Shown here in pieces: positions 45,210-57,368 of a stretch of DNA of 64,000 nt. The position numbers and the translations under genes are program-made. The stretch is from Benincasa hispida (lineage: Eukaryota; Streptophyta; Magnoliopsida; Cucurbitales; Cucurbitaceae), in the NCBI RefSeq assembly GCF_009727055.1, contig NC_052350.1, positions 38,420,626-38,484,625 of the forward strand. Direction: 5' to 3'. The notes under the pieces were generated by a model that saw only the letters and a list, made by a program, of their open reading frames with translations, was not told the DNA's origin and ran no database searches. Within the stretch, counting starts at the first letter, position 1; every line of letters begins with the position of its first letter.

Positions 45210-46502
45210 GCCGCGGTCGGTCTTGTAGACCAATGCTCTGTTGGTGACCCTCAAACACTGTAGCTGTGAGAGCCTTCATAAATGGATGAACAACGGTTTG
45301 CTCCGAAGCAATCTTCGTGACAATCACCTCCCCTCGATGCACAATCTCTTAGATGAGATAGTATTTCCTCTTTATATGTTTGTCACGTTTGTGACTCCGA
45401 GGCTCACGGGAATTCGCCATAACACCACTATTATCACAATAAAGTGTGATGGGCCTAGACATGTCTAGAACAACTTCCAGATCAGTCAGGAATTTTTGTA
45501 GCCAAACGACCTCCTTAGCAGCTTCATAAGCCGCTACATATTCGGCCTCCATGGTGGAGTCAGCGATGCACCTCTACTTGGTGTTTCGCCACATTACAGC
45601 CCTTTCGTTAAGAGCGAACACTGGTCCTGAAGTGGATTTCTGAGAATCCTTATCAGTCTGAAAATTAGAGTTCGTGTATACAGTAAGTATCAAACCCTTA
45701 GAACCATACAGAAGCATGTAGTCCCTCGTTCTCCGAAGATACTTGAGGATGTTTTTTACGATTGTCTAGTGACCCTGTCCCGGATTATACTGATATCTAC
45801 TGACTATCCCCACAGCGTAGCAGATGTTAGGTCTAGTACATAACATCGCGTACATCAAACTACCAACGGTAGATGCATAGGGGACTCGTCTCATTTCTTC
45901 AACCTCTTGAGGTGTCTTAGGACACTGTACCTTAGACAATGTAACTCCATGTTGAAAAGGTAATAGGCCCCTCTTGGAGTTCTGCATCGAGTACTTGATC
46001 AACATCCTGTCAATGTATGATTCCTGAGACAGTGCTAGTATTTTGTTCTTTCGATCCTGAAAGATCTGAATCCCAAGAACAAATTGAACCTCTTCCCCAA
46101 ATCTTTCATTGGGAATTGAGTCTTTAGCCAGTTTATAATTGAAGTCAGTAAACCTAAATCATTCCCAATGAGTAGGACATTGTCTACATATAACACTAGG
46201 AAAACTACTGAACTATTGAAGATCTTCTTGTAGATACAAGGCTCATCAACGTTTTGGTCAAAGCCATGAGATTTGATCGCAGTATCAAACCTTATGTTCC
46301 AAGATTGAGATGCCTGTTTCAGTCCATTAATGGACCGATTTAGCTTGCAAACCTTTTGCTCCTGACCTTGGACTATGAATCCCTCGGGTTCCACCATATA
46401 AATGGCCTCCTCAAGATTGCCATTCAGAAAAGTAGTTTTGACATCTATTTGCCATATCTCATAGTCATAATATGAGGCAAGGATGCAGATAGACTTAATC
46501 AT
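45210..46502 (-). pseudogene. Copia reverse transcriptase and RNase H, decayed
   Basis: The reverse transcriptase reads from 46502 (MIKSICILASYYDYEIWQID, then MVEPEGF, LNRSINGLKQAS) to the catalytic site, which is LYVDNVLLIGND (about 46180-46210): the second Asp of the usual YVDD is Asn. Frames at 46005-45766 continue the domain (VPYASTVGSLMYAM). RNase H follows at 45552-45349 (MEAEYVAAYEAAKE, LYCDNSG). A tail with VTKIASEQTV reaches about 45240. The first part of the reverse transcriptase lies in the frame at 46499-47209. If intact it would copy element RNA into DNA in the virus-like particle. The stop between frames and the YVDN change indicate a dead copy. Confidence 0.85.
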
Positions 46503-47334
46503 GACAACAGGTGATAAAGTATCTCATAGTCAACTCCCTCTACCTGGGTATAACTCTTTGCCACAAGTCTAGCCTTGAAGGTTTGCACCTTACCATTAGC
46601 ACCCCGTTTCCTCTTGTAGATCCATTTACAACCTATAGGTTTAACCCCATCTGGTTGATCTACAAGATCCCAAACTGAGTTAAAGTACATAGACTCCATC
46701 TCAAGATCCATGGCTTTGACCCATTCTTCTCTATTAACATCCTCTATTGGCTTCTTGTAAGACAACGGATCCTCAACTTCGCCATCGGCTACCATAGCCA
46801 GGATTTCAATTAAACCCAAATAGCAAATGGGTGGGTTCATAACCCTCCCACTACGTTGAGGTTCCCTAAATTCTTGTGGTGGATTTGACCTACTAGATGA
46901 ACTTCCATCAACAACTCTTTTTGATGTAGCAGGATCTTCAACAACTCTCGTTGAAGTTTCAGTAGTTTCTTTAGGAAGTTCACTCAACACAATTTTACTT
47001 CTTGGACTGTGCTTCCTTATATGATCCTTCTCATGGAATGTAGTGTTTGCCGATACAAACACCTTGTTCTCCTTAGGATCATAAAAGTAACCCCCTCGTG
47101 TCCCTTTGGGGTAACCTACAAATAGACACAGCCTCGAACGTGGTTCCAGTTTCTTAGGATTAGCCTCAAGCACATGTGCAGGATAATCCCAGATACGAAA
47201 GTGACGCAAACTAGCTTTACGTCAGTTCCATAACTCCAAAAGTGTTCTGGCAATACTCTTGGAGGGAGCACAGTTAAGGATATANNNNNNNNNNNNNNNN
47301 NNNAACTAGCTTTATGACCATTCCATAACTCCAA
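46499..47334 (-). pseudogene. Copia integrase C-terminal linker and reverse transcriptase N-terminus, across an assembly gap
   Basis: A 236-codon frame (47209-46499) holds the copia post-integrase region (CLFVGYPKGTRGGYFYDPKE, then HSPRSKIVLSE), a Ser-rich linker, and the start of the reverse transcriptase (WVKAMDLEMESM, NSVWDLVD, GCKWIYKRKRG, KARLVAKSYTQVEGVDY). Upstream, 47205-47284 and 47304-47380 are diverged copies of the same segment (ending ttaaggatata) on either side of a 19-base N gap, so the join is suspect. Confidence 0.8.
47285..47303. other. Assembly gap (19 N) with flanking duplicated sequence
   Basis: The same ~75-bp integrase segment lies on both sides with several differences (acgtcagttcc against atgaccattcc; cttggagggagc against cttagatgaaac). 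This could be a misjoin of two copies of the family or two alleles. Confidence 0.8.
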
Positions 47335-47394
47335 AGGTGTTCTGGCAACACTCTTAGATGAAACACAGTTAAGGATATAAGCTGTAGTCTCTAC

Positions 47395-48330
47395 TGCAAA
47401 ACCCTAAAACGAGTCTGGTAAGGAAGTGTAGCTCATCATCGATCGAACCATGTCCAACAGGGTTATATTTCTCCTCTTCGATACACTATTCTACTGAAGT
47501 GTACAAGGTGCTGAGAGTTGGGAAGTGATTCCATGTTCTATCAAATAGTTCTGGAACTCAAAATCCAAAAACTCTCCACCCCGATTAAATCGAAGTGTTT
47601 TAATTCGTTTACTTAATGCGTTTTCAACTTCAGCCTTGAACTCTTTGAACTTTTCAAAGGATTCTGACTTATGTTGCATTAATAATCATACCCATACCTC
47701 AAATAATTATCAGTAGAAGTTATGAAATACTCATAGCCTCCTTTGGCTCGCACATTCATCGGACCACAAAGGTCTGAATGCACTAAATCTAGAGGCTCTT
47801 TGGCGTTATAACCTTTTCTAGTAAAAGGTCTTTTAGTCATCTTGCCTTCAAGGCGTGACTCACACACAGGTAAATATCTTTCTTCTAACTCGTTTAGAAA
47901 TCCATTCTTCACCAACCTCTCAATCCTATTGAGATTGATGTGCCCCAAACGAAGGTGCCAAAGTTGGGCATTTTCTTAAGGAGAAACTTTAAGTCATTTG
48001 TTTTGAGTTACAACAGTTTTAAACAACTCTATGTTATGTTGGGAATTTTTTGCTAATGGCCTTAGCACATAAAAATTATTTTCCAGTTTAGCTGAACATA
48101 TCTCAACACCATCTTTCAGAATAAACACTTTATTAATTGAAAATTTTAGAATGTATTTACATTCAAGCAACGACTTAACAGAAATCAAGTTCCTCTTTAA
48201 CTTGGGAACAACATATACATCATTCAAAATGAAAAATCTATTTTGTAAAGTCAACCGGAGGCTTCCCACTGCTACAATTGAGACGACGTGTCCAGTGCCA
48301 ACTCGCATTGTCATCTCACCAGCCTCAAGC
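47395..48330 (-). pseudogene. Copia protease end and integrase, decayed
   Basis: From 48314 down: the end of the protease and pre-integrase region (MTMRVGTGHVVSI, FFILNDVYVVPKLKRNLISV), then the zinc-binding integrase head (LGHINLNRI and VCESRLEGKMTKRPF, where the second Cys of CxxC is Arg), then the catalytic core (LDLVHSDLCGPM, FITSTDNY). The next catalytic region reads LRFNRGGEF where copia elements normally have RSDRGGEY, so the second catalytic Asp is lost. LSAPCTLQ follows near 47491. Frameshifts separate 47994, 47948, 47679 and 47491. Confidence 0.85.
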
Positions 48331-48375
48331 TACCATCAGGATCTAATCCTTTGAAATGAAGAACAAACATGGTTA

Positions 48376-48887
48376 GTGGCCTCAGAGTCTATAATCCAAG
48401 CAGAATCATCATTCTTCACTAAAAAGTCTCCTAAACCAGTAAATCATATTTACCTTGTTTGGTTTTCTTCTTCTCCTTTAAAAAACGAGGGCAGTTCTGC
48501 TTCCAGTGCCCATCCTGGTTGCAGTGGAATCATTTTCCTTTTTCAACCGACAGTAGTCGCTTACCCCATGGAGCAGCAGATGGTGGGTTAGCAGGTGCCT
48601 TCCCCTTCCCCTTACTACCCTTCTTCTTCTTCCACTTGCTGATGCTGGAAGAAGAAGGTGCAAACTTAGTTCCTGAGGTTGAACCTTTATGGAACTTTTT
48701 GGAAGATGAAGCAATAATTGTCTCACCGACTTTCTTCTCCTTACTTTTCAGCAAGGATTGGAATGTTTGCAACTCGTTGAGGAGAGTTGTAAGGGTGTAG
48801 TCAACCCCATTCAGAATAGCGTTGCTAACAAAATGGAGGAAGCTTTCTGGCAACGTCTCTATAATAATGCTAACCTGGCTAGCATCA
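48376..48887 (-). pseudogene. Copia gag C-terminal part with mutated zinc knuckle, truncated at its N-terminus
   Basis: It begins inside gag at 48887 (reading DASQVSIIIETLPESF), continues with NAILNGVDYTLTTLLNELQ, then a Lys/Ser-rich stretch (KWKKKKGSKGKGKAP) and a CCHC knuckle near 48535-48495. There the first Cys codon is now a stop (TGA), leaving FHCNQDGHWKQNC. Gag packages element RNA. The missing first half was displaced by the Athila-like element entering at 48888. Confidence 0.85.
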
Positions 48888-50512
48888 TGATAACAGACAG
48901 AAATGCATGTTATCATAGTGCTAAGTTCTTAAACAATGTTGGATTGCGTTGATAAAACATGTTAAATTGCGTACATCAAGCACAAATTTAATAATATTGC
49001 AGTCGCATGCATTCATCGCATAGGAACAGTTGATTTTAGTGTTTTTATGCAGAATATACGTTTACGCAATGAAAGAATTACGATCATAGGAAATCATTGG
49101 TTGAGCGCAGCATCACCACAAGGCTCACTGCAACTTGGTCAGGGCAACATGGTGGGCAGATCTGGGTGAAAGGCTAATTAATCGCGATGGGACAAAAAAC
49201 TAATGACAGTCAAATCCGAATTAAGTTGATAGCCAATAACGATCACAAGTACATTCAGCTTTTCGGTGACAATTATTCGGCGCATCAGTCAGGATTTAAA
49301 GCCGTCCCATCTGTACAATCATGAGAGAGAAACTGCCGTTCACCTTGGATGTTCTATAAATACCAAGGGTGACCTTTAGAAAAGGGGTTTAGCAGTTAGA
49401 GATTTCATACTTCAGTTCGTATGTCCTTGTTCATAGTTTTCTTTCATTTTAAGGCGGACGCAAGAGAGGAGGTTGTGCCAATAGATCGTTCCGGTAAGCT
49501 TGGGAGAGCGCCAGAAGCTTCAAGGATAGTGAGAGGGCCGACGCCTGCGGAAGCGGGAACATCTTTAGACCGAATAGAGATTATAGTGTAAAAGCCTCGG
49601 TCAGCAAGGAATTACTACCAGACTCTCTACCTTTAACTTCCATTTTTATTTTGTACTCCACTCATTTATTGAAATGGAATCTACTTCTCTATATCTATTC
49701 ACTCTCTGTTATTTATGCATGAGTAGCTAAATTAGTTGAATGGGTTGAGAAACATTTAGCGAGCAAAACTAGGGAATCTTCACTCTATGCGATTATTTTG
49801 TATTATGAGTGCTTCATTCGTCCATTAGAGATACTCGGGAGGGTAGTCTAAGGACAGGATCTAGGCTTGAGAAGGTCAGGTTAGAATCTAGGCTTGGGAG
49901 AGTCAGATTAGAACGCATAATCAAGAGATAGGAGCTTAGAAATAAGCACTATTTGGTATCAACGCATCGCATGCATCCTAGAGATAGGATGTGATTGTAT
50001 GCAGTCACCTTGCTTTTATGCATTTTGCATCATCGCATAGGACAAGAGTAGAGACTTAGGATAAGCTCTATGGACACTTTTGCATTCAACACATGTGTCC
50101 TAGACTTAGGAGTATCATATTTGCATTAGAAAATGACTTGCTATGCATGGTGATAGCATGATCGCATAGTCTGACGCATTCCCAAGTAACGCTAGCTAAA
50201 GATCTTCTCAACCCGTTCATCACATACTCAGTGCATCTATCACACAACTGACTTTTCTTAAATCCGCCGCATTTGTTTACTTTTTCATTAATGCGATCAA
50301 CAACAAATCAACAATTTATTTATTTGGCCACCGCAAAGTTTTCATAAAAATTACCAACGCAACCTGTTTTCACAAGTCCCTGTGTTCGACCCTGGACTTA
50401 CAGGAAATTCAGTAGAATTTACACTTGGATTCCGCTGAGGAAACTTGAGTGTACAACGCAATTTCATCAATGCATATCATCCACATTTCCACTTCATAAA
50501 AAATAAGCATCA
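48888..50512 (+). repeat. 5' LTR of the Athila-like element
   Basis: Starts TGATAACAGACAG and ends just before the primer-binding site. In the first ~95 bp the 3' LTR start (61108) differs at about eight places, nearly all C/T or G/A, consistent with decay of methylated sites after insertion. It lacks a ~40-bp segment present in the 3' LTR near 61345-61385. Confidence 0.8.
49352..49364 (+). promoter_or_regulatory. TATA box of the Athila-like 5' LTR
   Basis: TCTATAAATACC, a good plant TATA box, is conserved in the 3' LTR at about 61608-61620. Transcription would start shortly downstream. Confidence 0.6.
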
Positions 50513-50518
50513 AGTTTT

Positions 50519-50536
50519 TGGCGCCATTTCCGGGGA
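50519..50536 (+). other. Primer-binding site of the Athila-like element
   Basis: TGGCGCCATTTCCGGGGA lies a few bases after the LTR end. The same type of site (TGGCGCCGTTGTCGGGGA) follows the LTR inside the Mutator-like element at 40309. Confidence 0.75.
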
Positions 50537-50595
50537 CTTCGACAAAATAGAGTGCTAAAGGTAATTTTTTTGATTTCTTTGCAGACTCTCAATCT

Positions 50596-53500
50596 TTGGC
50601 GAATTATGACCCGGAGATTGAGAGAACATTTAGATTGGAGACTGAGAGACCGCCAACAGCACAATCAGATAAAGAAGAGATAGCGGAGCATCCTGGAAAC
50701 GGAGCACCAAATGATAACAATGTCATGGCGAATCCAATCTTGTTGGCAAACAATCGCAATAGACCCATTAGGGACTGTGCATCGCGAAACCTCTACGATT
50801 TCTCTCCCAGAATCATGAGACCTGCCCTCGACAGAAGTAGATTCAAAATGAAGCCGGTGATGCTGCAGATGATCTAGACTGCAGGACAATTCGAAGGAAG
50901 GCGTGGCGAGGACTCGCACGCCCACCTCCGAAGTTTTATTGAAATCTTAATACTTTTGTGTTCCCGAATATTCTCTGTCGAAAGAGTTCAACTAACTTTG
51001 TTCCATTTTTTCTCTGTGATCAGGCTAGGAAATGGGCATATTCTCTCGAGCCGGGAGAGATCACTTCTTGGAAACAGGTCGTGGAGAAGTTTATGAAGAA
51101 ATAACCTTCCACCTACTGAGAACCCAGACGACGAAACTAATTACAAATTTTGAACAAGACATGGACGAATCGTTCAGTGATGCCTGGGCGAGGTTTAAGG
51201 TTGGTCAGGGATTTTCCACACAATGGGTTGCCAGACTGCCTCCAGATGGAAATTTTTTATCATGGTTTGAATCCCGCTTCACAGACCGCTGCCAAAACGG
51301 CAGCCGTTGGTGGTCTGCAATAATACGTATGACGAGGCGAAGAATATCTTGGATCGTGTTGATTCGTAGGTATGTATGATATGAAATGCTCAAAATGATG
51401 CGATACTACTCCTATTTATGCGGTAATTAGGAATATTCATGTAGTATGCTCTGTGTTGTCACAAGTTTCCTTACGATGGAGCCAACTGTAATTCCATCGC
51501 AAGTTTCTCGATATGATCCGAGATCGAACACGGGGAAATGGTTTTCGGATATTGCGGTATGTTCATGGTATATGCGTCCAGGTTTCCAATTCTTTATAAA
51601 GGAGTTTCTACAGGTATGTAAATTGCAGTAAAATAAAGGAAAGCAGTAAAGATATGATAAAACATAAAAATACAATAAACCTAAGCTAGATGTTACAAGA
51701 TACAGACTTCATGTACAAGATTCTAGGATTAAGGCTGGCTATGAAGGTTGTGCAAAGATGTGGGATGTGGCGACAAGTCTTATGAACAGAATAGAAAGAG
51801 AAAGATAAGTATTACAAACAATGCAAGTTCTTAATTGGATTGAAGGTAAAAATACTGTTCCACTCTTCTCTTGGCGTACACCTCTCAGTGATCGGCCGTG
51901 TTCCTCACATGTCTGTGGTGAAATAGAGTCTAACGTAATGAACGCAAGGTTGCTTCCATGTCTGGAAGTACTACTCGCTTTAGTTAACACACTCTTCTGA
52001 CCCTCTCTCGATAGATTAGAATGACATCTTTACTTCTGCTCTCATAGGTGCCGATGCCGTCTAGCATGCTTTAGCTAAACGCATTTTATAACTTTAATGC
52101 AGATTAAGTTCTTGGTGATTCGTATTGCTCATCAGGAGATTAAGAAAACATCATGAAGAAAGTGACTAACGGGTGAATGGAAATAGACAGAAAATGGTAG
52201 ATGGAATCTATCGAAACATTTAATATTTCTACTAAGCGTTTGATACATGATTTGTGAATGAAGAGGTAAAGAAAATATGGAATACAATGAAAGAGAGATA
52301 GAATAGATACAAACAAGTGCCAATGTCTTGGCACAGATTCGATGGAGATCTGCTTGCCAGATCGGATGATTTTGATGGCAGGAAGAGCTTCCTTCTCAGG
52401 CTTGCTCCATCGGTAGCAGGGATCTCTACACAGAGGTTCGATCGGGTATATGGTAGGTCGGATCTGAGATTCAATTTTTGGCCTTATCTCGTTCTCTTTC
52501 CGAATTTCTTCTCTTCAGCATCCAGCTCAGCCTTTTCTCTTTAAAATCTTACAGCACTTAGCCCCGTATCTAGTAGCATACTTTTCTCTGAAATCAATGG
52601 GGTATTATAGGAGTAGATCTTTGACTCCGGCCTTGTGGTTCCCACTTGATGGTTATGATAATTCTGCAGATGGAGGGATATTATTCCTTCTGTTATGCAA
52701 TCAGACCATCAATTCTGCACAACCGTTAGTTGTATACGTGTCGCAATCCTCGGCTCTCGCATTGCTCAGTTGCATCTTTCGATCATAGGTTTGCATGCGG
52801 TGTTTGTTTTTATTACCGCATGCAGTCGAAGCATAGCTCTGGACCGACTGTCGCCTTGCACCATCACTTCGGTAATCGTCTCTTCATGGTTGATCGACTG
52901 GCGCAATTGTGACATAGATGAGTTGATTAGTTTCTCATGAGCCTTGAGCGGTAGCGGTGACTTGGTCTCCTGTAAAACAGAGTAAAGTTTGGCTTGTCTT
53001 CCATCTTTTTGGCGTTAGTGGGTGTAATCGCAAACATTTATAATTATTGTCATACTAGGCTAATTTTCATACAACTGGCATATAATTACTAACTTTTGGC
53101 CGCAATATCTAGATAAGGTAGCATAAATAACTTGTATTTCTACAAGTTATCAGATCGCATCTCCAAGAACCATGAAGATTGGAGAGAGAGTGACCAGAGA
53201 TTGAGACTCAGAGACAATGATGCAAGTAATGGTGCTATTGCTTCACTACAAAACTAGATGATCGCAATGATGAATCCAGGGAATTGCGATCAGCAGCCCA
53301 ACACCGCAAAATGGGCAAATTAATGCAATCATTCAAAACACCGCAAGGTGTGCGACTTGCGGTGATGGGCATGCGATGGAAGATTGCCTGCAAAATCCAC
53401 AATCTGTTTACTTTGTAAAAAATAATCCCTTTACGAATACCTACAACCCCGAGTGGAGTAATCACCCCAATTTTTCTTGGAAGAATCAGCAACAGAATTT

Positions 53501-54029
53501 CCAACCAGTGGTGCAGAAAGAGGGGCCATTAGGATTCTTCCCTCGCAACAACGGTCAAACGAGCAATCAAGCAAGTAGCTCATAACCACCGCAATCATCT
53601 TCTTCAGAAAGCCTATTGAAGCAATACATAGAGAAAAATGAAACCGTGCTTCAAAGTCAGGCTACATCCATCCGCAATCTAGAATTACAGATGGGCCAGA
53701 TTACGAGTGAGCTGAAGAGTAGACCGCAATAAGTTCAACTGAACTTCCATGCAACCCAGGGGTATCAGGTAAAGAGTAATGTCAGGTTGTGACATTGCGA
53801 AGTGGTAAGGCTGTGGAAGGAGAAAAGAAGAAGCTTAGTTGGATAGCTCCCATTGCGGCAGAATCTGAAGTTGCAGTGATGCAAGAAGAAGAAAGAGAAA
53901 AAGAAGCAGTAGAACCAGAGGTTGCGTCGACCTCAAAGCCAACTGAGACGAGAATTGTGAAAGTGCAGTTACCCCCTTTCTCACAGAGACTAAGGAAGAA
54001 AAAGAACGAAGAGGTATAGTACCAACACT
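50596..54029 (+). pseudogene. Athila-like gag, broken by frameshifts and a solo LTR
   Basis: The N-terminus (from 50596, where the expected start is TTG) reads ANYDPEIERTF, and NRPIRDCASRNLYDFSP follows. After a stop at 50875 and frameshifts come QLTLFHFF, ARKWAYSL-like and ITNFEQDMDESFSDAWARFK (51139-51200), the retrotransposon-gag region. The frame reads ...YDEAKNILDR at 51330-51356, where the solo LTR enters, and resumes as DRISKNHEDW at 53153. A CCHC-like region (CATCGGDHAMEDC, about 53345-53385) and NTYNPEWSNHPNFSW follow. The Lys/Glu-rich tail ends near 54029. Gag forms the virus-like particle. Confidence 0.85.
51357..53152 (+). mobile_element. Solo LTR nested in Athila-like gag, perfect 5-bp target duplication
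   Basis: Starts TGTTGATTCG and ends CAAGTTATCA. GATCG lies at both sides (51352-51356 and 53153-53157). Removing the element and one GATCG restores the gag reading frame (ILDRISKNHEDW). It is related over most of its length to the nested LTR at 12643-14844. It has no coding capacity; several 60-80-codon frames in it are chance. Confidence 0.88.
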
Positions 54030-54118
54030 TCCTATCTATGTTAAAGCAATTACATGTTAATATTCCTATCAGTTAAGCGATTGAGGAAATTCTTGCCTAC
54101 GCAAAGTTTCTGAAGAAT

Positions 54119-54784
54119 ATGCTAACTAAGAAGAGAGGAGCTGGTAAGTTTGCCACGGTGGCAGTAACACAAAGTTCCAAATCAATAATTCCACCGAAGA
54201 TGAGCGATCCTGGGAGCTTTACCATTTCTTGCTCCATAGGAGGACTGTACATCGGGCAAGCCCTGTGTGACCTGGGAGCCAACATAAATTTGATGCCTGT
54301 GTCAATCTTTAGGAAGCTTAATGTGGGGCAACTTGTGCCCACAATAGTGACTCTCCAACTGGCCGATAGATCTCTGGTGCATCCAGAGGGAAAGATGAAG
54401 GACGTGCTGATAACCATTGACAAATTTATCCTGCCAATCGACTTCATCATTTTGGACTATGAGGTCGACAAAGATGTGCCCATCATTCTGGGGCAACCTT
54501 TTCTATCTACAGGTCGTGCTAAGATTGATGTGCATAAAGAGGAAATCATTTTGAGCATTAATGAACAGAAGCTCAAGTTTAACATAATTCGTGCCATGAA
54601 GTTTTTGGATGAAGAAGACCTGCATGACTCAGATGATGACCAGAATGTGATGGAAGAAGAAAAGTTTGATGAAGAAAATGAAGAAGAGGATGCTAGCGCA
54701 TCCGTTGCTGCCTGTAATGCGATCATAACAAAAACAAGCAAGGAAGATGAAGAAAATAAAGAAGAAGAAATGATCGAAAACTAA
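54119..54784 (+). pseudogene. Athila-like aspartic protease region
   Basis: A 221-codon frame with GSFTISCSIGG, then the active-site region ALCDLGANINLMPVSIF and [28 protein letters not shown]-type sequence (about 54440-54530). Plant Athila elements often have DLGA rather than the retroviral DTG/DSG. The Asp is kept. A Glu/Asp-rich tail (54610-54780) leads to the reverse transcriptase after a stop. It would process the gag-pol polyprotein. This frame is open, but frames on both sides are broken. Confidence 0.85.
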
Positions 54785-54819
54785 GAAGAAGAGCCAACAG
54801 AAAAAGAAGAAAGAAAAAC

Positions 54820-56435
54820 AATGCAACCTTCCCTAGTAGAACCACCAACACTTGAATTAAAGACCCTACCAACCCATTTAAAGTATGAATTTTTGGGGCA
54901 GAATGAGAAGTTGCCTGTGATTATTTCCTCTGCACTTAATGAAGACCAAGAGGATGCGTTAATGAGCATTTTAATGAAGCATGTGTGAGAAATTGGCTGG
55001 ACGCTTACTGACATTAGAGGAATTAGCCAGCGTACTGTTTGCACCGTATTCGTCTTGAAGAGAACCACAAAGAAACGATTGAACATCAATGCAGACTCAA
55101 CCCTGCGATGAAAGAGGTCGTCAAGAAGGAGATCATTAAATGGCTAGATGCGGGCATTATCTATCTAGCAGATAGCATGTGGGTCAGCCCCGTGCAGTGT
55201 GTGCCGAAAAAGGGCGACATAACGGTAGTCCTGGATGAAAACAACGAATTAATATCGCAAAGGACCATCCCTGGATGGCGTATTTTCATGGATCACAGCA
55301 AGCTGAATGCAGCCTCAAAGAAAGATCATTTCCCTCTACCATTCATTAATCAAATGCTAGATCGTCTAGCTGGAAATGACTTTTATTGCTTTCTGGATGG
55401 TTATGCCAGGTACAACCAGATTATGATAGCTCCAAAAGACCAAGACAAGACTACATTCACCTACCCATATGGGACATTTGCTTTTCGCCGCATGCCGTTT
55501 GGCCTCTGCAATACGCCAAGCACGTTCCAAAGGTGTATGATGACTATCTTTTCAAATTATCTTGAGAACTCTGTTGAAATCTTTATGGACGACTTCTCTG
55601 TTTATGGGAACACCTATGAAGTCAATCTAGCCAACTTGGAGAAGATACTGAACAGATGTGAAGAGAGGAATCTATGCTCAACTGGGAAAAATGTCATTTC
55701 ATGGTGAATGAGGGCATAGTGTTGGGACACAAGGTTTCTCGGGATGGGTTGGAGTTGGACAAGGAAAAAAATCAAAGCAATTGAAAAATTTTCACCTCCA
55801 ACAAGCGTAAAGGCTTTATGAAGCTTCTTAGGGCATGCTGGATTCTATAGACGATTTGTCTCAGACTTTTCTAGAATAGCATGACCATTGAGTGCATTGT
55901 TAGAGGTTGACAGAAAATTTGATTTTGATAACAACTGCTTCAATGCATTTTGAGTTTTGAAGAATGCGCTGATTATCGCACCCGTATTGATTGCGTCGGA
56001 CTGGACACTTCCTTTTGAAATTATGTGCGATGCAAGCGAGTATGCGATGGGAGTAGCTTTAGCGCAAAAGAGAAAAAAAATATTTCATCCCATCACATAT
56101 GCGAGTAAAACATTAAATCCTGCTTAGACAAATTTACCACCACAGAGAAAGAGCTTCTGGCGGTAATTTTTGCGTTGGAAAAATTTCAAGCATATCTGCT
56201 GGGGACAAAGGTATTCATCCATACTGATCAAGAAGGACGCAAAATCGAGATTGATCAAATGGGTTCTCCTCCTTCAAGAATTTGATATAGAAATAATTGA
56301 CTGGAAGGGGACAGAGAACCAAGTTGCGGATCACTTGTCGAGACTAGAAAATCCTGAGGTTGATCGCAATGAGTCTGAAGTGAGAGCAGTGTTCCTGGAT
56401 GAGCAGCTCTTCCATATTGAAGAATTGCCCTGGTA
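54820..56435 (+). pseudogene. Athila-like reverse transcriptase and RNase H
   Basis: After a poorly conserved start (54820-55035) the main frame 55039-55707 holds HQCRLNPAMKEVVKKEIIKW, WVSPVQCVPKKG, WRIFMDHSKLNAASKKDHFP, FYCFLDGYARYNQI and the intact catalytic motif EIFMDDFSVYG (about 55580-55612). A frameshift near 55700 leads to GHKVSRDGLELDK, a stop-rich connection, and RNase H (PFEIMCDASEYAMGVAL near 56010-56065; [19 protein letters not shown] near 56295-56350). The frameshift and stops (for example near 55818, 55882 and 55951) abolish function, although the catalytic Asp pair is kept. Confidence 0.88.
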
Positions 56436-57248
56436 TGCAGACATAGCCAATTATTTGGTTTGCGAGCAATTTTCTGAAGATTACACCTACCATCAACAGA
56501 AGAAGCTCAAACATGAATGCAAACATTATTATTGGGATGAGCCGAATCTGTGTAAAAGAGGGGCAGACCAGATTTTTCGATTATGCGTACAAAATGCTGC
56601 TCAATAATGCATATCATCACAATTATTTGGTGGGCCTTTTGGAGGGCAGTGCACCACAACCAAAGTATTACAGAGTGGATTCTTTTGGCCTACATTGTTC
56701 AAGGATGCAGCTGACTACGCAATGAAGTGTGATCGGTGCCAGTGCACGGGTAACATTTCATGGAAATATGCAATGCCAATGAACACCATCTTAGAGCTTG
56801 AATTGTTCGACGTATGAGGGATTGATTTCATAGGACCATTCCCTCATTTAAATGGTAAACATTACATTTTATTGGCTGTCGATTATGTATCTAAGTGGGT
56901 AAGGCAATAGCATGCGCCGCAAGTGATGCGACGGTAGTCTCCAAGTTCCTGAAGAAACATATTTTCACTCGTTTTGGCACTCCCTGTGCCATCATAACTT
57001 GTAACATCCCACACCTTTTTATTTATTTATTAATAATGTAAAACTTTTCCTTTTTCAGTAATTGTCCTTAGTTGAAGGGCATGTTTGGAATTTTGAATTT
57101 AAAGTATAAGTGCGAGGATTTAAGTGTCTTCGTGGAAATTATTAAAAAATTATTCAATTTGAAAAGTTATGGCAGGAATTAATTATTTTTGTAAAAAGAA
57201 AAGGAATTAAATAGTATAAAGTGGGTTAAGGAAAGGATTTAATTAGGG

Positions 57249-57368
57249 TCATACTATTTTCATTTTATTATTATCATTATTATTATTTTTTATTATTTTT
57301 ATTATTATTATCATTATTATTATTATTATTAGTATTTTTTTAAAATAANNNNNNNNNNNNNNNNNNNN
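57249..57368. repeat. (ATT/ATC)n microsatellite adjoining a 20-base N gap
   Basis: A run of tatt/catt units, mostly period 3, from about 57249 to 57348, then N at 57349-57368. The sequence composition changes abruptly to GC-rich after the gap. Confidence 0.85.

Larger units (their letters stand above)
43067..48887 (-). mobile_element. Ty1-copia retrotransposon, 5' part cut off by a gypsy insertion
   Basis: On the minus strand, gag, protease, integrase, reverse transcriptase and RNase H follow in Ty1-copia order from 48887 down to about 45180, then the 3' LTR (family A, 43067-45096). The gag N-terminus and the 5' LTR are missing because the Athila-like element enters at 48888. They may lie right of the window. 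All domains carry stops or catalytic changes. A polypurine-like CAAGTGGGAGA (complement of 45190-45200) lies about 95 bp inside the LTR start, so the exact LTR boundary is uncertain. Confidence 0.85.

Noticed and set aside
54097..54826. Minus-strand frames opposite the Athila-like protease
   Set aside because: They are shadows of the plus-strand protease frame, which carries the conserved motifs.
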